DNA from: JACZXC01 sp036447375
Lineage (GTDB): Bacteria; Myxococcota_A; UBA9160; SMWR01
Length of the DNA: 11,551 nt
Direction: 5' to 3'
NCBI GenBank assembly: GCA_036447375.1
Contig: JAZFUU010000089.1
Coordinates: forward strand, 1-11,551
A program made the position numbers and the translations under genes. The stretch's first letter is position 1, and every line of letters starts with the position of its first letter. The notes beneath the pieces are model-generated. The model saw only the letters and a list, made by a program, of their open reading frames with translations, ran no database searches and had not been told where the DNA came from. This document shows positions 6,516 to 11,551 of this stretch, piece after piece.

Positions 6516-7136
6516 ATGTTTACCGGCATCGTCGAGGTCGTGGGGACCGTCACCGGAATCGAGCCTCACGAGGAATCCACGACCCTCGAAATCGAGGCCC
6601 CGACGATCGTCCCCCAACTCGGGGTGGGCGACTCGGTTTCGGTGAATGGCGGCTGCTTGACCGTGGCCCGACTCGATGGCGATCGACTTCGCTGCGATGC
6701 CGTGCGCGAGACCCTGGACCGGACGGCCCTGGGGGATCTGGCCGTCGGCGCGCGGGTCAACCTCGAACGGGCCCTTCGCGCTGACGGACGTCTCGACGGA
6801 CACTTCGTCCAGGGGCACGTCGACGGGACCGGATGCGTTCGTCACCTCGAGCGCCGGGCCGACGATGTGAGATTGTTCGTCGATTGCGGATCCGACTTCG
6901 CGGACCTCCTGGTCGAGAAGGGATCGGTTGCCATCGACGGGGTCTCCCTGACCGTGGTGGGTGTCTCCGAATCGGGCTTCGACGTCGCCCTGATACCGCA
7001 CACCCTGGCCGAGACCACCCTCGGCGATCGTCGCCCCGGTGACCGCATGAACCTCGAGGCCGACGTACTCGGGAAATACGTGAAACGCTATCTGCAGCGC
7101 GTGCTCCCCGAGACGGCCCCAAGTGGCAAGAGTTAG
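6516..7136 (+). CDS. ribE: Riboflavin synthase, alpha chain type
   Basis: This 206-residue enzyme dismutates two 6,7-dimethyl-8-ribityllumazine molecules to riboflavin and a pyrimidinedione. Two homologous barrels are visible. The first begins with the invariant MFTGIVE and holds GDSVSVNGGCLTV (38-50), with S40 and C47 at the positions discussed for catalysis in E. coli RibC. DGHFVQGHVDG (94-104) contains the conserved H96 and H101. The second barrel has KGSVAIDGVSLTVV (135-148) and IPHTLAETTLG (160-170). Length is normal. It lies 26 bases after thrC and stands apart from the usual ribD/ribAB/ribH partners. The 26-base gap leaves no room for an FMN riboswitch, so expression probably follows the upstream operon. 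The 3' end overlaps the next gene by 14 bases. In E. coli nomenclature the gene is ribC. Confidence 0.96.
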   Translation: MFTGIVEVVGTVTGIEPHEESTTLEIEAPTIVPQLGVGDSVSVNGGCLTVARLDGDRLRCDAVRETLDRTALGDLAVGARVNLERALRADGRLDGHFVQGHVDGTGCVRHLERRADDVRLFVDCGSDFADLLVEKGSVAIDGVSLTVVGVSESGFDVALIPHTLAETTLGDRRPGDRMNLEADVLGKYVKRYLQRVLPETAPSGKS

Positions 7137-9924
7137 CGTCGCCATCGCAGCAGCGGTCGCCCTCCTGGCCACGAGCTCCGTGGGTCGCGAATCTCGCGAC
7201 GATTGGCGACCGACCCTGGACCGCGTGGCGCGAGCGGTCGTGGTCCTGAGGGTCAGTGTGCCTCGGGCCTTCGACACCCAGACGCCCGCCTTCGAGACGG
7301 CCACCGGCTTTGTAGTCGATGCCAAGCGGGGCCTGATTCTGACCAATCGCCACGTCGTGCATCCGGGTCCCGCTGTGGCCGAAGCGGTGTTTCTCAATCA
7401 CGAAGAAGTTGTCGTCGAGCCGATCTACCGCGATCCGGTTCACGATTTCGGGTTCTACCGATACGACCCCCGCGATGTCCACTTCATGGAGCCGGAGTCG
7501 TTGACCCTGGCGCCCGAGCGCGCGCGCGTGGGTATGGAGATTCGGGTCGTCGGCAACGACGCCGGGGAGAAGCTCTCGATCCTGGCGGGCACGCTGGCCC
7601 GACTGGATCGCGCCGCGCCCCGATACTCGGCGGACGGCTACAATGACTTCAACACGTTCTACTATCAGGCGGCTTCGGCGACTTCCGGGGGCTCATCGGG
7701 TTCGCCGGTGGTCGACATCTCGGGACGTGCCGTCGCCCTGAACGCGGGGGGAAGCGTCCGTGCCTCCTCCAGCTACTACCTTCCGCTCGACGCTGCCGTT
7801 CGCGCGCTCGCCCTGCTGCAAAAAAACGAGGAGGTGCCCCGCGGCACGCTCCAGACGGTGTTTCAGTATCACCCCTACGACGAGCTGAGGCGACTGGGCC
7901 TTCGGCCCGAATCCGAAGCCGTCGCGCGGAAACGCTTCCCCGATGGAACCGGCATGCTGATCGTGCACCAGATCGTGCCCGGAGGGCCGGCCGATGCTGA
8001 GCTCGAAGTGGGCGACGTGATTCTGCGGGTCGACGGCCGGATGGTGAGTTCGTTTCTTTCGGTGGAATCGTGGCTCGATGCCCACGTCGGCGAGTCGGTT
8101 CGCATGGAGGTCGAACGCGGTGGGGAACCGGTGATCGTCGAAATGACGGTCCAGGACCTGCGCGAGATCACTCCGTCGTCTTATCTGGAGGTGGGCGGTG
8201 CGGTGCTGCATCCGCTCTCCTACCAACAGGCCCGAAATCATTCCGTGCCCGTCGCCGGTCTGTTTCTCGCGGATTCCGGCTACTCGTTCTCCCGGGCCAA
8301 CGTGCCGAGAGGGGTGGTCGTCACGGCGGTGGGCGGGCGGCGCGTCAGCGACCTCGCCGACCTGGAGGCCCGGCTGACCGAAGTTCCCGCGGGCTCCCGA
8401 ATTCCCATTCGATACTTCAATCTGCGGATTCCAAAGACCGAGGAGGTGGCCGTCATCAGCGTTGACCGTCGCTGGTTCAGCATGGCTCGATGCGAACGCG
8501 ACGATCTCACCGGGCGTTGGTCCTGCACGCCGTCTCCGCCGTCCCCGCCGCCGGATCCGCCGCGTAAGATCTCGACGACCTTTTCCCAGAACGGAGAAAA
8601 AGCGGCGCGAAAGCTGGCCCCCTCCCTGGTCATGGTGGACTACGACATCCCCTATCGCCTGGACGGTATTCACGACGGCAACTACCGCGGTACCGGACTG
8701 GTTGTCGATGCGGAGCGCGGACTCGTCGTCGTCGATCGCGAGACTGTGCCGGTCGCCATGGGCGATGTGCGCATCACCTTCGCCGCCTCGGTGGAGGTTC
8801 CCGGCCACGTTGTCTATCTGCATCCAACTCACAACTTCGCCGTGGTTTCCTACGACCCGGCTCTTCTCGGCGATACACCGGTCCGCAGCGCCCGGTTTCA
8901 TTCGGGCTCCATCGGACCGGGCGACAGCGTATGGCTGGTCGGACGGACGTCGGCGGACACGATCGTCGTTCGCAAGACCGAGGTGGCGCGTCTGGAAGCG
9001 CCGATGCTGCCGCTCACGAACCCACCTCGCTTCCGGGAGGCGAATCTGGAGCTGATCGCGTTGGCCGACAGCATGGCGACGGTGGGCGGCGTTCTGGCGG
9101 ACCGTCGAGGCCGCGTGTATGCGTTGTGGGCTTCTTTTGCCAGACAGGCTGCGAGGGGTCCGACGGCTTTCTTCGCGGGAATCTCCGCCGATCACCTGCT
9201 CCAGGTGATCGGCCCCCTGCGAGAGGGCCGACCCGTGGGCTGGCGCGCCCTCGGGGTCGAGCTAGCACCCTTGACGCTGGCCAACGCGCGGAACCGAGGC
9301 CTGCCCGATGCCGCCGCTCTGCGCCTCGAACAGCGCGACGGGTCGCGTCGGAGCGTATTTTCCGTGGTGCGTCGCACAGCCGGAAGCGCGGCCGCCGATC
9401 TACTCCGAGAGGGCGATCTGCTGGTGACGATCGACGGCAAGCCAGCGATCGATCTCGCCCAGATTGAGCGCGCCGCCCAGGCCGAAACAGTCCGGGTCGG
9501 GATCGTGCGCGGCGCAGAGGAATTCGACTTCGAAATCAAAACGCTGCCCCTCGACGGCCGGGGAACCACCCGCTGTGTGATCTGGGCGGGAGCTGTGTTG
9601 CAGGCTCCCCACCTGGCCGCCTCGGCCCAGCGCAACGTCGATCCCAAGGGTGTCTATGTCGCCTGGTTTCACTACGGCTCGCCCGCGAACCGCTTCGGCC
9701 TGCGAGGCACCCGGCGCATTGTCGCCGTCGACGGCCTTCCGACCCCGGACCTCGACGCGTTCTTGGCGGCGGTGAAGGATCGGCCCGATCATGGATCCGT
9801 TCGCCTTCGGACGATCTATCTCGATGGAAAGACCGAGGTCATCACCCTCAAGCTCGACCTCCAGTTCTGGCCCACCATCGAGTTGCGCGCGGACGCTGGC
9901 GGCTGGGTCCGCATCCCGCACTGA
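7123..9924 (+). CDS. Exported Nma111/Ynm3-like tandem HtrA protease with PDZ domains
   Basis: This 933-residue protein has two tandem HtrA-like halves. A short signal peptide (hydrophobic residues about 4-17, cleavage near 20) points to the periplasm. The first trypsin-like domain (about 30-235) has an intact triad: H77 in LTNRHVV, D108 in PVHDFGF and S192 in GGSSGSPV. A PDZ domain (about 276-346) and a second PDZ-like domain (about 350-435) follow, then a proline-rich linker (469-480). A second protease fold (about 484-695) is degenerate: the triad positions read E540, N571 and V654. Two further PDZ-type domains (about 705-810 and 818-920) end in FWPTIELR. The order, length and motifs such as VVGNDAGEKLSILAG match eukaryotic Nma111/Ynm3 (about 1000 residues) better than DegP/DegQ (about 450-500). 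GTG 7123 lies inside the ribE end with no clear Shine-Dalgarno sequence; it is favoured because it gives the signal peptide. The substrate is unknown. Confidence 0.88.
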   Translation: MARVSVAIAAAVALLATSSVGRESRDDWRPTLDRVARAVVVLRVSVPRAFDTQTPAFETATGFVVDAKRGLILTNRHVVHPGPAVAEAVFLNHEEVVVEPIYRDPVHDFGFYRYDPRDVHFMEPESLTLAPERARVGMEIRVVGNDAGEKLSILAGTLARLDRAAPRYSADGYNDFNTFYYQAASATSGGSSGSPVVDISGRAVALNAGGSVRASSSYYLPLDAAVRALALLQKNEEVPRGTLQTVFQYHPYDELRRLGLRPESEAVARKRFPDGTGMLIVHQIVPGGPADAELEVGDVILRVDGRMVSSFLSVESWLDAHVGESVRMEVERGGEPVIVEMTVQDLREITPSSYLEVGGAVLHPLSYQQARNHSVPVAGLFLADSGYSFSRANVPRGVVVTAVGGRRVSDLADLEARLTEVPAGSRIPIRYFNLRIPKTEEVAVISVDRRWFSMARCERDDLTGRWSCTPSPPSPPPDPPRKISTTFSQNGEKAARKLAPSLVMVDYDIPYRLDGIHDGNYRGTGLVVDAERGLVVVDRETVPVAMGDVRITFAASVEVPGHVVYLHPTHNFAVVSYDPALLGDTPVRSARFHSGSIGPGDSVWLVGRTSADTIVVRKTEVARLEAPMLPLTNPPRFREANLELIALADSMATVGGVLADRRGRVYALWASFARQAARGPTAFFAGISADHLLQVIGPLREGRPVGWRALGVELAPLTLANARNRGLPDAAALRLEQRDGSRRSVFSVVRRTAGSAAADLLREGDLLVTIDGKPAIDLAQIERAAQAETVRVGIVRGAEEFDFEIKTLPLDGRGTTRCVIWAGAVLQAPHLAASAQRNVDPKGVYVAWFHYGSPANRFGLRGTRRIVAVDGLPTPDLDAFLAAVKDRPDHGSVRLRTIYLDGKTEVITLKLDLQFWPTIELRADAGGWVRIPH

Positions 9925-9930
9925 ACGTCC

Positions 9931-9946
9931 CCGCCTTACAGGGCGG
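9931..9946. terminator. Small GC hairpin between convergent genes, possible terminator
   Basis: CCGCC (9931-9935) pairs with GGCGG (9942-9946) around a six-base loop that contains the stop codon of the - strand gene. It is the only inverted repeat in the 11-base gap between the two convergent genes and their immediate ends. No T-run follows on either strand, so as an intrinsic terminator it is weak. It may instead stabilise mRNA 3' ends or be chance in GC-rich DNA. Confidence 0.25.
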
Positions 9947-11551
9947 CCAACTCGCTCTCGGCCAGAGGCTGAACCTCGGCGAACCGAGCGGCTCGGATTC
10001 CCTCGTAGCCGCGGATCCGATCCGCGAGGCCCGCGATTCGTATCGCCGCTTCGAGATTCTCGGCCGTCAAGGATTCGGCGAGGGTCGAGATCAGGTCGGT
10101 GTACCAGTGCTGGATGGCGCGATCGAGCCGGCGCGGCGACATGAACCCGAATGGGTCGAAGGCGGTTCCGCGCAGGCGGCGCAGAGCGATCAGCCCCCAG
10201 AGCAGGGGTTCGATCCAACGCCCCAGAGCCAGCTTGCGTCGCAGGCCCAGGGCTCTCAGCAGCGGTGGGCGGAGGTGATACCGGAGCCGCAGGGGACCGC
10301 GGCGTCGCTTCTCGAGCCAGCGTCGGAAGGGCCCCCGCATGAGCAGCCTCGCGACTTCATACTCGTCCTTGGGGGCCATGACACGGTAGAGTTCCCGGGC
10401 CCCGGTCTCGGTGAGCGCCGTCGAACCCTTCGTCGAATCCGGCTGGCAGCGCGCTTCGGCTTCCGCCAGCGCGCGGATCCGTTCCAGAAAACACCGAGCG
10501 TGGGCCGTGTTCTGGTAGTCGGCGAGGTCGACAGCGAACGACGCCAGTCGACAGCGCAGGGCCTGTCGCGACGCCGGATCCGACAGCCGTTCGAGCTCGG
10601 CGTCGAGTCGAGTCCAACTCTCTGCGAGGGCGGGTGGCAGGGTCGCGAGGTTGTCGCCATCGCCCACGGAGGGCGCCGTCGCGTTCGCCAACAGCCGATC
10701 GGCCAGATCGGGGTCGACGACGACCGAGCGTCCCAGCCACAGGGCGCGCAGGTTCTCTTCCGCCGCGACTCCGTTGTCCCGGATGGCCTGTTCCAGGGAG
10801 TTCTGGGACACGGGGAGCAGCCCGAGCTGAAGGGCGGCGCCCAACACGACCGTATTCGCGAGAATCGACGGCCCCAGGGCCGCCTCGGCCAGGGCCTCGG
10901 CCCGCAGGGCGAAAAGCGACCGCGTGTTGGCGCGCAGCGCTTCGAGCATTGCATCGATGGACGCGGACTCGTCTTGTCCAGCGCCCACTTCTCGGCCGGT
11001 GGGCGCGCGATCCGCGTGGGCCAGTGCTCGCGTCCGTTTCGGATCGAGAGGGAGCAGGGAGAGACGATCGGTGGCGCTCAGGGGATCGAAGGCCAGGAAC
11101 AGGTCGGCCTGACCCCAGCCGATCCGGGCGCTCCCCTCGATCGGACTCCGGCTCACGAGGCAGTGGGAGACGACCTTCCCGCCGCGCTGGGCGAGCCCGG
11201 TTTGATCCATGTGAATCGCGTAGAGCCCATCGAGTTCAGCGGCGCGGACCAACAGGGCGTCGATGGTCACGACCCCGGTGCTTCCGATGCCCGCCATGAA
11301 AATCGCATAGCGATGATCCCAGTTTAGCGACGGGGGGCTGGGAAGCGCCGACGGGAGCCGGGTTTCGTGCGGGTCGGGGGGCAGGCTCGGGTTCAACACG
11401 CTCAGGAACGCGGGGCAGTCGCCGTCCAGACACGAGCGATCGTCGCTGCAGGAATCGCGGTGGATCCGCGTCTTGCGGCCCAGCGCTGTCGAGACCGGCC
11501 GCAAGGAGACACAGGTTGACTTCACGCCGCAATCGCCGCAGCCCTCGCACA
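9936..11551 (-). CDS. Fused indolepyruvate (2-oxoacid):ferredoxin oxidoreductase, C-terminal half
   Basis: The gene enters from the right edge and reads leftward to TAA (9938-9936). About 537 residues are visible, beginning CEGCGDCGVKSTC. The enzyme oxidatively decarboxylates aryl pyruvates or other 2-oxoacids to acyl-CoA with ferredoxin as electron acceptor, in the cytoplasm. Cysteines C1, C4, C7, C13, then C34, C40 and C45 (CLDGDCPAF) form the Fe-S region peculiar to the fused IorAB-type proteins. The pyruvate/ketoisovalerate oxidoreductase gamma-type domain follows, with AGIGSTGVVT and MDQTGLAQRGGKVVSH. A long C-terminal region holds YHLRPPLLRALG and LRGTAFDPFG, typical of the domain that ends these proteins of about 1150 residues. 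The missing N-terminal half should hold the thiamine-diphosphate domains. Substrate specificity cannot be read from this part. It converges with the protease gene across 11 bases. Confidence 0.88.
   Translation of the reverse strand, partial: CEGCGDCGVKSTCVSLRPVSTALGRKTRIHRDSCSDDRSCLDGDCPAFLSVLNPSLPPDPHETRLPSALPSPPSLNWDHRYAIFMAGIGSTGVVTIDALLVRAAELDGLYAIHMDQTGLAQRGGKVVSHCLVSRSPIEGSARIGWGQADLFLAFDPLSATDRLSLLPLDPKRTRALAHADRAPTGREVGAGQDESASIDAMLEALRANTRSLFALRAEALAEAALGPSILANTVVLGAALQLGLLPVSQNSLEQAIRDNGVAAEENLRALWLGRSVVVDPDLADRLLANATAPSVGDGDNLATLPPALAESWTRLDAELERLSDPASRQALRCRLASFAVDLADYQNTAHARCFLERIRALAEAEARCQPDSTKGSTALTETGARELYRVMAPKDEYEVARLLMRGPFRRWLEKRRRGPLRLRYHLRPPLLRALGLRRKLALGRWIEPLLWGLIALRRLRGTAFDPFGFMSPRRLDRAIQHWYTDLISTLAESLTAENLEAAIRIAGLADRIRGYEGIRAARFAEVQPLAESELAAL

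Noticed and set aside
7693..9195. 500-codon - strand open frame opposite the HtrA-like gene
   Set aside because: The + strand protein is continuous with catalytic and PDZ motifs; the antisense product shows no recognisable domain.
10107..11327. 406-codon + strand open frame opposite the oxidoreductase
   Set aside because: The - strand carries the recognisable family motifs (GIGSTGVVT, DQTGLAQRGG, LRGTAFDPFG); the + frame is Gln/Arg/Gly-rich with none.
1..11551. Defence system, prophage, transposase or tRNA genes
   Set aside because: No integrase, transposase, nuclease, terminal inverted repeats or tRNA-like cloverleaf was seen; gene content is chromosomal housekeeping.

Overview
The window is a gene-dense, GC-rich stretch of a bacterial chromosome. 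It holds seven complete genes and two genes cut by the window ends, with no RNA genes, insertion sequences or CRISPR arrays. The high GC, frequent GTG starts, ATGA stop/start overlaps, a membrane pyrophosphatase, a fused indolepyruvate ferredoxin oxidoreductase and an alaC-hom-thrC cluster suggest a Gram-negative bacterium of the former Deltaproteobacteria (Myxococcota/Desulfobacterota-like). That placement is an inference from gene content and is only moderately secure.

Layout: the first 119 bases are the 3' end of a membrane-bound proton/sodium-translocating pyrophosphatase gene (hppA). A 122-base gap follows, filled by a 48-bp tandem repeat. Each repeat unit carries a Shine-Dalgarno-like sequence, a GTG start and the codons for an M-x-x-T-V-P-E-A peptide. 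The last unit runs into an APC-family amino acid permease (242-1609). Close behind, all on the + strand, come lipoyl synthase lipA (1633-2577), an AlaC-type aminotransferase (2574-3800), homoserine dehydrogenase hom (3797-5137), threonine synthase thrC (5140-6489), riboflavin synthase ribE (6516-7136) and a 933-residue exported HtrA-like protein (7123-9924). Gaps are 26 bases or less, and three gene pairs overlap, so the block from the permease onward looks like one transcription unit. On the - strand, converging with an 11-base gap, is the C-terminal half of a fused indolepyruvate/2-oxoacid:ferredoxin oxidoreductase (9936 to the right edge).

Metabolically the block is mainly amino-acid work. 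The permease imports amino acids. AlaC exchanges amino groups between alanine/pyruvate and glutamate/2-oxoglutarate. Hom and ThrC catalyse two steps of threonine synthesis; homoserine kinase, which should act between them, is not in the window. The oxidoreductase oxidises 2-oxoacids made by transamination. LipA and RibE supply cofactors for central metabolism.

Two things stand out. The HtrA-like protein is not an ordinary DegP/DegQ. It has the layout and many signature motifs of the eukaryotic Nma111/Ynm3 family: an active trypsin-like domain, two PDZ-type domains, a second protease domain in which all three triad positions are replaced, and two more PDZ-type domains. Here it sits behind a signal peptide. 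The second is the triplicated translation-start leader of the permease, which encodes two 11-residue mini-ORFs, each ending 12 nt before the next in-register GTG, with hairpins overlapping the ribosome binding sites.
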